IMG/VR virus record: IMGVR_UViG_3300043419_000731
Coordinates: 1 to 64,000 of that record
Reading direction: 5' to 3' (one strand)
DNA: 64,000 nucleotides
Origin: a virus
The notes under the pieces are model-generated. The model did not search any database. It saw only the letters and a program-made list of their open reading frames with translations, and had not been told where the DNA came from. The position numbers were made by a program, and so were the translations under genes. The stretch's first letter is position 1; each line of letters starts with the position of its first letter. Of the stretch, positions 18,870 through 27,299 are shown in pieces.

Positions 18870-18878
18870 TGATATAAT
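18850..18878 (+). promoter_or_regulatory. Promoter of the recA gene
   Basis: TTCACG (18850-18855), 17 nt, TATAAT (18873-18878) with TGA extension. It overlaps the stop of the MazG-like gene. The leader is about 18 nt, with AAGAGAAAAG before ATG 18903. Confidence 0.6.
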
Positions 18879-18902
18879 TGTATCAAAGAGAAAAGATAAT
18901 AA

Positions 18903-19907
18903 ATGACTATAGCGATTGATGATATCCTAGCAGGATTAGATCCAAAAACAAGAGCAAGAGTAAAAGCAGCACAAGATGTAAAAGTTGAAAAGCAAAAGAC
19001 ACCAAGCATAGGATTGAACATGGCGCTCAAGGGTGGCCTTGGTTATGGACGACAAGTTCTTGTTTGGGGTAACAAGTCTGCAGGAAAGTCTTCTTTCTGT
19101 TTGCAGATGATTGCTCTTGCACAGAAAGACGGAAAGACTTGTGCATGGATTGATGCAGAGGCATCATATGATCAGTCTTGGGCTGAAGCTTTAGGAGTAG
19201 ATTCTGCTTCCCTTATTTACTCACCAGCGAAAACAGTAAATGATATGGTTGATGTTGCCACAAAGCTAATGGATGCTGGAGTAGACATTATCGTTGTAGA
19301 TTCAATCTCAGCACTTCTACCTGCAATCTATTTTGAAAAAGACGGAAATGAAATGAAGGATTTGCAAGACACAAAGCAAATCGGCGCAGAAGCAAAGGAT
19401 ATGACTCACGCAGTCAAGATGTTAAACTATGCAAACAAAAATACACTACTGGTTCTCATCTCACAGCAAAGAAATCAATTTGGATCTATGCATGCTTCCC
19501 ATATCCCAACGGGGGGAATGGCGGTCAAGTTCTTTTCTTCAACAGTCATTAAGCTATGGTCTTCTGAAGCTGAAGCAAATGCGATTAAAGCGGGCGTTCA
19601 AGTTGGTGACAAAATCATTGAACAGCGAGTTGGCAGACCAGTCAATTGGATTATTGATTACAACAAGCTCGGCCCCCCTAACCTTTCAGGACAATACGAT
19701 TTCTATTACCAAGGAGAAACCCTAGGAGTAGATGGCGTTGGCGAAACTCTTGATGTTGCGGAGATGGTTGGCGCAGTAGAAAAGGGTGGCGCTTGGTATA
19801 CAGTTAATGGTGAGAGACTACAAGGTCGTGCTAAAGCTGTTGCATACTTAAGAGAAAATCCAGATGTTGTTGAAAAGCTTGTTGGTGATATCAGTGCCAA
19901 ATCTTAA
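18903..19907 (+). CDS. recA: RecA-like recombinase
   Basis: 334 residues. Walker A GNKSAGKSS (56-64), Walker B VDIIVVDSISALLP (about 127), and the L2-like loop followed by PTGGMAVKFFSSTVIKLW. It resembles bacterial RecA more than T4 UvsX in length and motifs. It makes presynaptic filaments on ssDNA for recombination-dependent replication and repair. The separate extended -10 promoter suggests strong expression. The C-terminal domain (NGERLQGRAKAVAYLREN) matches phage RecA-type proteins. Confidence 0.88.
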   Translation: MTIAIDDILAGLDPKTRARVKAAQDVKVEKQKTPSIGLNMALKGGLGYGRQVLVWGNKSAGKSSFCLQMIALAQKDGKTCAWIDAEASYDQSWAEALGVDSASLIYSPAKTVNDMVDVATKLMDAGVDIIVVDSISALLPAIYFEKDGNEMKDLQDTKQIGAEAKDMTHAVKMLNYANKNTLLVLISQQRNQFGSMHASHIPTGGMAVKFFSSTVIKLWSSEAEANAIKAGVQVGDKIIEQRVGRPVNWIIDYNKLGPPNLSGQYDFYYQGETLGVDGVGETLDVAEMVGAVEKGGAWYTVNGERLQGRAKAVAYLRENPDVVEKLVGDISAKS

Positions 19908-20091
19908 TGAGTTTTTAAATAAATCTACAATAGATACTGTTCCACTTGATGAAAGAGTTGAGGTCATTGAGCAGATGAGACCTTGCTCTAAGTGCGATCT
20001 TTATGTTGACTCTTACATGTTTAATAATCAAACTATGGAAATGTACTGGAGATGTAAAGACGGTCACGAAACAAGATATCAGGTAGGTTAA
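19894..20091 (+). CDS. Zinc-ribbon protein
   Basis: 65 residues from GTG 19894 (VPNLNEFLNKST read as Met-Pro...). An upstream ATG at 19864 lies inside recA and would add a hydrophobic stretch. CSKC (residues about 31-34) pairs with C and H in WRCKDGHE near the C-terminus. Function unknown; stop overlaps the next start. Confidence 0.55.
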   Translation: MPNLNEFLNKSTIDTVPLDERVEVIEQMRPCSKCDLYVDSYMFNNQTMEMYWRCKDGHETRYQVG

Positions 20092-20396
20092 TGTCAGAGA
20101 GAGCAGAAGTTAAAAGAGATGGGGCTAAAGCCCAGAAAAACTCTGGTCGTGGCGACTATCAAAAGGGTGATGCTCAATGGAAGCAGTTTCTTGTAGATTA
20201 TAAAGAGGCAGGATCTTCTTTTACACTAAACAAAGACAACTGGGCCAAGATCTGTACTGATACATTTAAGGTAAACAGAGATATGTATCCAGCCTTAAAA
20301 ATTATTATAGGCAAGGAAGCCAAGGTTAGACTTGGCATAATAGAGTGGGCTGTATTAGAAGAGCTAATACAGTTCTGGGAGGAGAATCATGAGTAA
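20091..20396 (+). CDS. Hjc-like PD-(D/E)XK endonuclease, possible Holliday junction or single-strand nuclease
   Basis: 101 residues. SERAEVKRDGAKAQKNSGRGDY, then a D...DYKEA pattern (FLVDYKEAG) and a later strand (KIIIGKEAKVRLGIIEW) look like a minimal PD-(D/E)XK fold such as small archaeal resolvases. Small actinophage proteins of this shape are usually annotated only as hypothetical, so this is inference. Its location after recA fits recombination. Confidence 0.5.
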   Translation: MSERAEVKRDGAKAQKNSGRGDYQKGDAQWKQFLVDYKEAGSSFTLNKDNWAKICTDTFKVNRDMYPALKIIIGKEAKVRLGIIEWAVLEELIQFWEENHE

Positions 20397-21192
20397 TGTT
20401 GGACAGTATTATGTGTCACAGCTCCTAACTGAAGCGGAAACAATACATTATTCAAACCTAATTGATTCCCTATATGACAGATGGTCTATTCGTAAGTTTA
20501 ACGGAGGACACTATTATACTTTAGGCCTTGCCACTCATTTAGATGGGCCAACGCACGAAGAAGATGCTAGTGAAGAATACATTGCAAGATGTCGTGAAAG
20601 CAATGCAATGCTATTAAAATACTTTCATCCACTTTACGACAAGGCTGTTAAAGAAATATCAACTAAGCTAGGAGAATGTGAGCTAATATCTGATGGACCC
20701 CTACCTGGATTCTACATATATGGAGAGCCTAAGTCACGCAAAGAGCCAATCGAGCTGGAGCGTACAGAGACAGTAAGTGCAATACATAGAGATGTTCAAG
20801 TAGATAGACTTAATTACTTATGGAATAGATACTCTGATGTTGACAACACAACAACAATGTCTTTTACATTTGCAATTGATGTTCCTGAATTTGGAGCAAG
20901 TATTGCTCTGTGGGATCAGGAAGACAAAGGGCTGTTTTCTAATACAGAGTATGCTAAATGGGCTAAGTCTATAGACTACACATCATACCCAGACAATGTA
21001 TATATGCTTGAAAATAATATCAAAAATAAGATTCCAGATATTGTACAGCATAAGCCAGGACAAATATTTTTTCAAGAAGGTGCAATATATCATGCTGTTG
21101 GTCATACGCAAAAGCCAATGAGTAACGATAGAAGAATTACCTTACAAGGGTTTGGTAAAAAATGTGACGGGGTATGGAGGCTATGCTTTTAA
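20389..21192 (+). CDS. 2OG-Fe(II) oxygenase-like protein
   Basis: 267 residues. H133-R-D135 (AIHRDVQV) supplies two iron ligands, H235 (AIYHAVGH) the third, and R248/R249 in NDRRITLQG binds 2-oxoglutarate. Strand order TMSFTFAIDVPEFGAS fits a double-stranded beta helix. The substrate is unknown; many phage proteins of this type modify proteins or nucleic acids. It lies in the replication block, apart from the other three oxygenases, which suggests a different target. Confidence 0.6.
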   Translation: MSNVGQYYVSQLLTEAETIHYSNLIDSLYDRWSIRKFNGGHYYTLGLATHLDGPTHEEDASEEYIARCRESNAMLLKYFHPLYDKAVKEISTKLGECELISDGPLPGFYIYGEPKSRKEPIELERTETVSAIHRDVQVDRLNYLWNRYSDVDNTTTMSFTFAIDVPEFGASIALWDQEDKGLFSNTEYAKWAKSIDYTSYPDNVYMLENNIKNKIPDIVQHKPGQIFFQEGAIYHAVGHTQKPMSNDRRITLQGFGKKCDGVWRLCF

Positions 21193-21296
21193 TGACTATC
21201 TTTCTTTTAGGTATTATGATAGGATTCTCTCTAGGATACCCGCTTGGATTATTTATAGACAAATTAGACAAAAGGATAAAAAATGACAGAAGATAA
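21192..21296 (+). CDS. Single-span membrane microprotein
   Basis: 34 residues. One hydrophobic helix (TIFLLGIMIGFSLGYPLGLF) followed by a charged tail (DKLDKRIKNDRR). Start overlaps the upstream stop, and its end overlaps the next gene start. Function unknown; could be a membrane-disturbing or lysis-related peptide, but location among replication genes does not favour that. Confidence 0.55.
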   Translation: MTIFLLGIMIGFSLGYPLGLFIDKLDKRIKNDRR

Positions 21297-21621
21297 AAAC
21301 ACACTTCAATTAATTAGTGATATTACAGAGTTCAATGATCTTCATGAGTACATGAAGGATGAGCATCTAGATAGAGCTCTTGCTATTGTAGTTAAGATTT
21401 TGATGAACCCAGAAGTGCCTTCTGCTAAAGCCCCAGTTCTTATTATGGAGCTTCAGGCTATGTCTACTAAGTTTGGCGTAATGGCTTCAGTCTATTCAAC
21501 CATTGCAAAGGATAAAGCGGGAACAGTAAATAACAATAAGAAGAACGTTTATTATTCAGTAAAGGAGTCCATAGACAAACTTGTAGATGCACTTAAGTAT
21601 GTCGTTAGGTACAACTCATAA
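21283..21621 (+). CDS. Helical protein of unknown function
   Basis: 112 residues, mostly alpha (EYMKDEHLDRALAIVVKIL, KAPVLIMELQAMSTKFGVM). It overlaps the membrane microprotein at its start and the nuclease gene at its stop. Possible partner of the downstream RecB/Cas4-like nuclease, by position only. Confidence 0.65.
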   Translation: MTEDKNTLQLISDITEFNDLHEYMKDEHLDRALAIVVKILMNPEVPSAKAPVLIMELQAMSTKFGVMASVYSTIAKDKAGTVNNNKKNVYYSVKESIDKLVDALKYVVRYNS

Positions 21622-22412
21622 TGGGCAGAGATATAGTAAAGAACCTTAAATTTAAGAAGCATACTGGAAAATTTTTTGACCCAGAAAGATTTGCTGATCT
21701 TCTTGATGAGGCTTATAGAAATACAAAAAGAGCAGATGGATCAATGACAAAGAAGTCATTTAGTCCTAGCTCGCTTGGATATGGACACGGCAAATGCCCA
21801 AGATATTGGTACATGGCATTTTCTGGTGCAGTATTCATTGATGATAACGATGCAGTAGCAGTGGCTAATATGGCACAGGGAACTCAGGCTCACGAAAGAC
21901 TTCAGAAGCTTATATCTACAATGCCAGAGTGGAGAGCTGAAGAAGAAGAGATTGTAAATGAGTACCCACCAATTCGTGGCTTCATTGATTTAATTATGGA
22001 ATACGATGGCGAGACCGTGATTGGTGAAATTAAGACGGCTAAGCAAGAAGTGTGGGATACAAGACAATCAGAGATGAAGTCATCTGCCAACCACATGCTA
22101 CAGCTACTTACATACATGAAGTTAAAGAATGCTAAAGAGGGATTCTTTTTGTATGAAAACAAGAATACGCAAGAGATCCTTATTATTCCTATTTCTATGA
22201 ATGACAAGAACAAGAAAATAATTGAAGACACATTCCTCTGGATGCAAGAAGTATATGACAATTTTAAAGATGGAGATATCCCTATGCGACCTGCTGGGGC
22301 CACTAAGTCTAAAATGCCATGCACATATTGTCCAATTAAAAAAGAATGTTATAGTAAAGATACTCCAGTAGGGACTGTTCAGATTGAATTATTTGAGGTG
22401 GCTGGAATATGA
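21621..22412 (+). CDS. Cas4/RecB-family nuclease with Fe-S cysteine set
   Basis: 263 residues. The nuclease core shows GFIDLIM (metal Asp) and GEIKTAKQ (E-x-K), with E/H upstream (AHERLQKL). A cysteine in GKCPRYW near residue 57 and three in CTYCPIKKEC near 235-244 form the four-Cys iron-sulfur pattern of Cas4/AddB-type exonucleases. It would resect DNA ends for RecA-mediated recombination. No CRISPR array or cas genes are near, so a CRISPR role is unlikely. Confidence 0.8.
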   Translation: MGRDIVKNLKFKKHTGKFFDPERFADLLDEAYRNTKRADGSMTKKSFSPSSLGYGHGKCPRYWYMAFSGAVFIDDNDAVAVANMAQGTQAHERLQKLISTMPEWRAEEEEIVNEYPPIRGFIDLIMEYDGETVIGEIKTAKQEVWDTRQSEMKSSANHMLQLLTYMKLKNAKEGFFLYENKNTQEILIIPISMNDKNKKIIEDTFLWMQEVYDNFKDGDIPMRPAGATKSKMPCTYCPIKKECYSKDTPVGTVQIELFEVAGI

Positions 22413-22687
22413 TATGCATTAATTCTGAGTGCCAAAAAGATTTTGAGGCAAAGACACACAACCAAAAGTATTGTTCAGATGAGTGCTGTCGTGTGGCAAC
22501 CAATAAAAGAATTATGGAAAAGTACTATGAGAAGAAAGCCATTAAGAAAGGCGCAATCAGACATTGCAAGAAATGCAAATCTGTTCTAAGTAGATACAAT
22601 TCTGAAAATGTATGTTCATCTTGTCAAAAGACTAACTACAAGAAAACAAAAAACTTATTGTCGGAGATTATAGATGAAATTAGCTAG
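22409..22687 (+). CDS. Double zinc-ribbon protein
   Basis: 92 residues. Two metal sites: CINSEC...YCSDECC at the N-terminus and CKKC...CSSC near residues 54-70, joined by a basic helix (KRIMEKYYEKKAIKK). It probably binds nucleic acid. It overlaps the nuclease gene by 4 nt and the resolvase gene by 14 nt. Confidence 0.65.
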   Translation: MICINSECQKDFEAKTHNQKYCSDECCRVATNKRIMEKYYEKKAIKKGAIRHCKKCKSVLSRYNSENVCSSCQKTNYKKTKNLLSEIIDEIS

Positions 22688-23240
22688 CCTTGTTAAGACA
22701 AAAGCAAATAGAGTTTTAGGCATAGATGCCTCAACAAACTCTATAGCTTTTTGCTTGATGGAAGATGATGTGCCGCTGAAATGGGGCAAGATCAATCTTG
22801 TAGGCGAAGATATCTATGAAAAGATATATGATGCTAAAAACAAAATGTCTATGATGTTAGAAGAACTAAAGAGTGATTACATAGTTGTAGAAGGAGCAGT
22901 ACTTGTCAGATCACCAGATGCTGTGATAAAATTATCATATGTATATGGAGTTGTTATTGCTGAGCTCATGTCTACTGGCGCTAAAGTTATTACCATTAGC
23001 CCATCCGCTTGGCAATCATATATTGGTAACAAGAATCCTACAAAGGAAGAGAAGTCTGCAATAAGACTGGCTAACCCAGGATATGCAGATTCATGGTATA
23101 AGAATCAATTGCGTAATATGAGAAAGCAAAGAACTGCTGATTATTTTAATAAGAAATATGGTTTACAAATTGTGGATTTTGATGTTGCAGACAGCTTTGG
23201 TATTGCACATTATAGTAACCAGGTGCTTACTAAGCGATGA
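22674..23240 (+). CDS. RuvC-like Holliday junction resolvase
   Basis: 188 residues. RNase H-fold motifs in RuvC order: VLGIDASTNS (first catalytic Asp), YIVVEGAVL (Glu), and DVADSFGIAHY (Asp pair) at the C-terminus. It would resolve recombination or replication branches before packaging, alongside the terminase genes that follow. A basic insert WYKNQLRNMRKQRTADYF may contact the junction. Confidence 0.75.
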   Translation: MKLASLVKTKANRVLGIDASTNSIAFCLMEDDVPLKWGKINLVGEDIYEKIYDAKNKMSMMLEELKSDYIVVEGAVLVRSPDAVIKLSYVYGVVIAELMSTGAKVITISPSAWQSYIGNKNPTKEEKSAIRLANPGYADSWYKNQLRNMRKQRTADYFNKKYGLQIVDFDVADSFGIAHYSNQVLTKR

Positions 23241-23383
23241 AACTATACCAGAGTAAAGATTGGCTTTACAGAAGATATGTAGTGCAAAAGAAAACAGTTA
23301 CTGAAATCGGTAAAGAGTGCGGTGTCTCTGCTATGACTATACAGAGATATTTACAAGAGTTTGGATTGTTAAGAAAAAAATGA
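23237..23383 (+). CDS. Small helix-turn-helix protein
   Basis: 48 residues. KTVTEIGKECGVSAMTIQRYL is a clear HTH of the type seen in resolvases and HNH-associated modules, with basic ends (KKT, LLRKK). It starts at an ATGA overlap with the resolvase gene and ends in an ATGA overlap with the next. It may be a tiny repressor or a targeting subunit for the resolvase. Confidence 0.65.
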   Translation: MKLYQSKDWLYRRYVVQKKTVTEIGKECGVSAMTIQRYLQEFGLLRKK

Positions 23384-23706
23384 CGGGTTACCCAAATAAA
23401 GACGGCGGATATCAGGCTTGGATTACAGACCTTCAATTAATTGCAACAGATGCTCCTTCAGGACACCCTATTATTAGAGAGTGTTTAGAGACAGCAGAGA
23501 TGCTAATTAAAAAGAATATCTCCTACGGCAACTCTGCCCTTGATCCAATTAGAATATTTTCAAAGGCGGATTCAACAGAGCAGATTCGTGTCCGTATTGA
23601 TGACAAGCTAAATAGAATTCAAAATGACCAAGCCTTCCCTGGAGATAATGACATTGATGATTTAATTGGGTACTTGATCTTGCTTAAAATAGCCAACAAG
23701 TCCTAG
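23380..23706 (+). CDS. DUF1599-type (nucleotide modification-associated domain 1) protein
   Basis: 108 residues from ATG 23380; an upstream in-frame ATG at 23317 is inside the HTH gene. The features KKNISYGNSALDPIR, then RIDDKLNRI and DIDDLIGYLILL, match the small helical family found beside phage nucleotide-modifying enzymes. The precise reaction is not known. Its presence fits other modification-type enzymes in this genome. Confidence 0.55.
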   Translation: MTGYPNKDGGYQAWITDLQLIATDAPSGHPIIRECLETAEMLIKKNISYGNSALDPIRIFSKADSTEQIRVRIDDKLNRIQNDQAFPGDNDIDDLIGYLILLKIANKS

Positions 23707-23718
23707 TCAACTAAAACG

Positions 23719-23733
23719 TGGTATAATTTAGAT
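23719..23733 (+). promoter_or_regulatory. Extended -10 promoter, leaderless spacing, before terminase
   Basis: TGG plus TATAAT (23722-23727), then TTAGAT and ATG 23734. No ribosome site is available in the 27-nt gap after the preceding gene. Confidence 0.65.
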
Positions 23734-24270
23734 ATGAGCGAATTAGAGCCAGCAGTCCATTTTGACCGTATGAATAAGGTCGTAGAAGAGCTTTTAAAGG
23801 GCAATTCAGCAACCCAGATAGCAACTCTGACGGGCTACTCCCGAAAAGAGGTCCTAGAGTACCTTGATGAATGGAAGTCTGTTGTACATAATGACAACAA
23901 TATACGTGATCGTGCTAGAGAGGCTATCTCAGGAGCAGATCAACATTACGCAATGCTTATCAAAGAGGCATGGAGAACTGTAGAAGATGCAGATCAGCAG
24001 GGAGCTTTGGCTGTAAAGTCAGGAGCTCTAAAGCTTATTGCAGATATTGAAACAAAAAGAATAGCTATGCTTCAGTCTGTAGGTGTCCTAGAGAATACAG
24101 AGATTGCTTCACAGCTTGCCGAAACAGAAAGAAAGCAAGACATACTTGTTGGCATTTTAAAAGAGGTTACTGCTACCTGCCCTAAATGCAAGATGGATGT
24201 TGCAAAAAGATTGTCTCAAATAACTGGGATAGTGGAGTCAATAGTAATCGAAACAGAAGATGTCATTTGA
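23734..24270 (+). CDS. Terminase small subunit
   Basis: 178 residues directly ahead of the large subunit. An N-terminal HTH (NSATQIATLTGYSRKEVLEYL, about 27-48) would recognise the packaging site; a long helical middle may oligomerise; a CPKC (about 149) near the C-terminus is unusual. Expression is likely from the leaderless-type promoter at 23719. Assignment rests on position and architecture. Confidence 0.7.
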   Translation: MSELEPAVHFDRMNKVVEELLKGNSATQIATLTGYSRKEVLEYLDEWKSVVHNDNNIRDRAREAISGADQHYAMLIKEAWRTVEDADQQGALAVKSGALKLIADIETKRIAMLQSVGVLENTEIASQLAETERKQDILVGILKEVTATCPKCKMDVAKRLSQITGIVESIVIETEDVI

Positions 24271-26062
24271 TTTTTCAGACTTAATAGATATTCTAGATGG
24301 CGAAGAGTTTGAAGAAAAGCCAGTAGATTTACAAACGTTTGTAACTAGCCCAGAGTACTTGGGTCTTCCTCCTTTGTCCCAATATCAATATGAGCTTATT
24401 GAAAAATCTTCTCAGGTTTATAAAGAGTCTACTCTTATAAAGTTGTATGGAGAAGAAGAAGGAAAGAAAAGATTTAAGCAGACTTGCAACGAAGTTATAG
24501 CTCAGCTTGGCAAGGGATCTGGAAAAGACTACTCATCAACTATTTCTGTGTCGTACATGGTTTACTTATTGCTATGCTTAAAGGATCCAGCATCTTACTA
24601 TGGCAAACCACCAGGAGACTCAATTGATATCCTTAACATTGCTATTAACGCACAGCAGGCAAGCAATGTTTTCTTTAAGGGATTCAAGACAAGAGTAGAT
24701 AGATCCCCATGGTTTGTTGGAAAGTATGAAGCCAAAGCTTCCGAAATGAAGTTTGATAAAGCAATCACAGTCCACTCTGGTCACTCTCAAAGAGAAGCCT
24801 GGGAAGGATATAACGTTATTGCAGTTATCCTTGATGAGATATCAGGTTTTGCACAAGAAAATACTACAGGACATGATCAGGCTAAAACAGCTGACGCTAT
24901 ATATGACATGTACCGTGCCTCTGTAATGTCCCGTTTCCCAGACTTTGGCAAAGTTATTTTGCTTTCTTTCCCAAGATTTAAAAATGATCCTATTCAAAAA
25001 TTTTATGAGTCAGTCATTGGTGAAAAAGAAACTGTAATTAGAAGCAAGACTTTGAAGATGGATGACGACTTGCCAGATGGCATAGAGGGCAATGAAATAA
25101 CTGTAGAGTGGGAAGAAGACCATATCATTTCATATCTTTATCCCAAGACATATGCTTTAAAAAGACCAACATGGGAAGTGAACCCAACAAAAAAGATTGA
25201 AGACTTTAAGGTAGACTTTTACAAGAACTCCTTAGACGCACTTGGAAGATTTGCATGTATGCCACCAGAGATGGTTGATGCGTTCTTTAAGTCAAGAGAG
25301 AAAGTTGAAAAAGCATTTAGTATAGCGCACCTTGCTGTAGATAAGTTTGGAAGATTAGAAGAATGGTTTAAGCCAGAAGCCGACAGAAAATATTTTATTC
25401 ACGTAGACTTAGCTCAAAAGCATGACCATTGTGCTGTATCGTTAGCCCATGTTGACAGGTGGGTTAATGTGAAGGTTACAAATGAATACTCACAGCCTGC
25501 CCCAATAGTTACAGTAGATGCAGTAAGGTACTGGACACCAACACCAGACAAGTCAGTTGATTTTACTGAAGTTAAAGACTATATTCTTTCTTTAAAAACT
25601 CGTGGATTTGATATTGGAGTCTGTACATTCGATAGATGGAACTCCCATGATATGATGCAGCAGCTTAAAGCATATGGAATCAATACTGAAATTTTGTCTG
25701 TTGCCAAGAAGCACTACGACGATATGGCGATGGTCGTACTGGAAGAAAGACTAAATGGCCCACATATAGAGTTGCTGATTGATGAACTTTTGCAGTTAAA
25801 GATTATGAGAGATAAAGTAGATCACCCTAGAAAGGGATCTAAAGACTTAGCCGATGCTGTTTGCGGATCAATATTTAATGCAATTAGCAGAACTAGACCA
25901 GACATAAATAATCAAATAGATGTACATACATATGAATCAATGAGCTACGACAATGATTTTGGAACAGAGAGCGATGGGGAAACATCATCGTATAATATGA
26001 TCAGGGCCCCCAGGATGCCTGAGTATTTGAGAGAAGCAATGGACAGGATGCAAATAATATGA
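24260..26062 (+). CDS. Terminase large subunit
   Basis: 600 residues. ATPase: Walker A variant GKGSGKD (84-90), Walker B AVILDEISG (D192, E193). RNase H-fold nuclease: D383 in IHVDLAQK, second acidic region CTFDRWNSHD, final D532 in SKDLADAVCG. It cuts concatemers and pumps DNA into the prohead. It overlaps the small subunit by 11 nt. Portal and capsid genes are not in the window and presumably lie to the left of the tape measure, or elsewhere. Confidence 0.9.
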   Translation: MSFDFSDLIDILDGEEFEEKPVDLQTFVTSPEYLGLPPLSQYQYELIEKSSQVYKESTLIKLYGEEEGKKRFKQTCNEVIAQLGKGSGKDYSSTISVSYMVYLLLCLKDPASYYGKPPGDSIDILNIAINAQQASNVFFKGFKTRVDRSPWFVGKYEAKASEMKFDKAITVHSGHSQREAWEGYNVIAVILDEISGFAQENTTGHDQAKTADAIYDMYRASVMSRFPDFGKVILLSFPRFKNDPIQKFYESVIGEKETVIRSKTLKMDDDLPDGIEGNEITVEWEEDHIISYLYPKTYALKRPTWEVNPTKKIEDFKVDFYKNSLDALGRFACMPPEMVDAFFKSREKVEKAFSIAHLAVDKFGRLEEWFKPEADRKYFIHVDLAQKHDHCAVSLAHVDRWVNVKVTNEYSQPAPIVTVDAVRYWTPTPDKSVDFTEVKDYILSLKTRGFDIGVCTFDRWNSHDMMQQLKAYGINTEILSVAKKHYDDMAMVVLEERLNGPHIELLIDELLQLKIMRDKVDHPRKGSKDLADAVCGSIFNAISRTRPDINNQIDVHTYESMSYDNDFGTESDGETSSYNMIRAPRMPEYLREAMDRMQII

Positions 26063-26292
26063 GCGAGTATCAAGAGCTAGCAAAGCAATGCAAGTGCTGC
26101 AGTAAGCATGTTCCACTACCAATAGTTATGAAGTCTTATAACGGTATTGTGGTATGCCCAACAACGCTGCAAAATATAATAGAGTATAAAAGAATATGGG
26201 AGTCATTTGGCAGTAGACCAATGGGCAGCATAAGAAAACATTTTTCTGAATATGTGCAGGATATAGTTGAAGATGAATTCAAAAACATTTGA
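26059..26292 (+). CDS. Small Cys-containing protein after terminase
   Basis: 77 residues. CKCC near residue 11 and VCP near 32 suggest a metal site; the rest is helical (LQNIIEYKRIWESFG). ATGA overlap with the terminase stop. It ends 20 nt inside the next gene. No family recognised. Confidence 0.6.
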   Translation: MSEYQELAKQCKCCSKHVPLPIVMKSYNGIVVCPTTLQNIIEYKRIWESFGSRPMGSIRKHFSEYVQDIVEDEFKNI

Positions 26293-27214
26293 TCTAAATG
26301 ATAAACTCAAAACAATAGACACTCTTAACCAAAGCCCAATTGATATACATGCTTTAAGATTTAAAGATCTTGATAAGAATGATATACCTCATGAGGTAGA
26401 TAAAGATGGCTATCTTATTGTTCATAAAGCTAAAAATGAAGAAATTAAAAATGAAGAGTTGTATTTTGACTATAAGATAAATTCAAGCGGATATAGAAGT
26501 CAACACTTTAAGGAGCTGGATACAGGCAGCATCAATATAGTTTATGCAGGCTGTTCATTCACATATGGTGAAGGACTGCCAGAGGAGTACACATGGCCTC
26601 ATCTCCTAACAAAGAAAATAGAAAAAGATCATCCAGGTAAAAATGTTGAATACTTTAATTTGTCACAACCTGGAGCTGGCGTCCATCAAGTAATTAGAGT
26701 TTGCTTTGACTACTTTAAAAAATATGGAAACCCAGACTATTTATTTCTAATGCTTCCTGATGTTATGAGAGGCATATCTTGGGTAGATCATAGAAGCATG
26801 TATGAGACTTTAATTCCAGACATAAATAATATTGAGGCTGGCCCTTTCTACAAGAAGTATTTTCAGTCAGTTATAGCAGAGAATTTTTGGCTACTTGCTT
26901 CAGATCTGATGCACATTATGGAGCAGTATTGCGAAGCAGCTGGGATAACCCTATTATGGGATGGCTGGCATGATGCTGCAATATGGCCAGACCTTAACTA
27001 CGGCAATAGGATAATTAGAAAAACAATAGATACTCCATTGATACGTACAGAATATTCAAAGCGACATCAGGTTGGAGTATTCCCAGAAAATTTAAATGCA
27101 TTGCCATATTGGGAGTGTGCCCGTGACGGTGGCCACCCAGGAACATGCTGGACAGTTTATCAGTCTGAATCGTACTACGAAAACCTACAAAGGAGAAAAA
27201 ATGAAAAAGGCTAA
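26273..27214 (+). CDS. SGNH/GDSL-type hydrolase, copy 1
   Basis: 313 residues from ATG 26273. The nucleophile motif is IVYAGCSFTYGEGLPEEY (GxSxTxG), an Asn block follows (SQPGAGVHQVIR), and the catalytic D-x2-H is in ARDGGHPG near the end. SGNH enzymes act as esterases, usually on acyl groups of sugars or peptidoglycan. A second copy lies downstream and a carbamoyltransferase follows, which suggests acyl/carbamoyl editing of a glycan. The substrate is inference. Confidence 0.7.
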   Translation: MNSKTFDLNDKLKTIDTLNQSPIDIHALRFKDLDKNDIPHEVDKDGYLIVHKAKNEEIKNEELYFDYKINSSGYRSQHFKELDTGSINIVYAGCSFTYGEGLPEEYTWPHLLTKKIEKDHPGKNVEYFNLSQPGAGVHQVIRVCFDYFKKYGNPDYLFLMLPDVMRGISWVDHRSMYETLIPDINNIEAGPFYKKYFQSVIAENFWLLASDLMHIMEQYCEAAGITLLWDGWHDAAIWPDLNYGNRIIRKTIDTPLIRTEYSKRHQVGVFPENLNALPYWECARDGGHPGTCWTVYQSESYYENLQRRKNEKG

Positions 27215-27299
27215 AAAAATATTTTACAAAATATACTACAGAATATTTTATCCAGATCTATATAAAAAGATTAAGAACAAAAAGGACTTTATATACTAA
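27201..27299 (+). CDS. Tiny basic protein
   Basis: 32 residues, MKKAKKIFYKIYYRIFYPDL..., very Lys/Tyr-rich, with AAAGGAG well placed upstream. It is nested between the two SGNH genes, overlapping both ends. It could be an amphipathic, membrane-active peptide; no function known. Confidence 0.55.
   Translation: MKKAKKIFYKIYYRIFYPDLYKKIKNKKDFIY

Noticed and set aside
21621-22412. CRISPR-associated Cas4 gene
   Set aside because: The Fe-S cysteines resemble Cas4, but no other cas gene and no repeat array occurs in the window; a recombination nuclease fits better.
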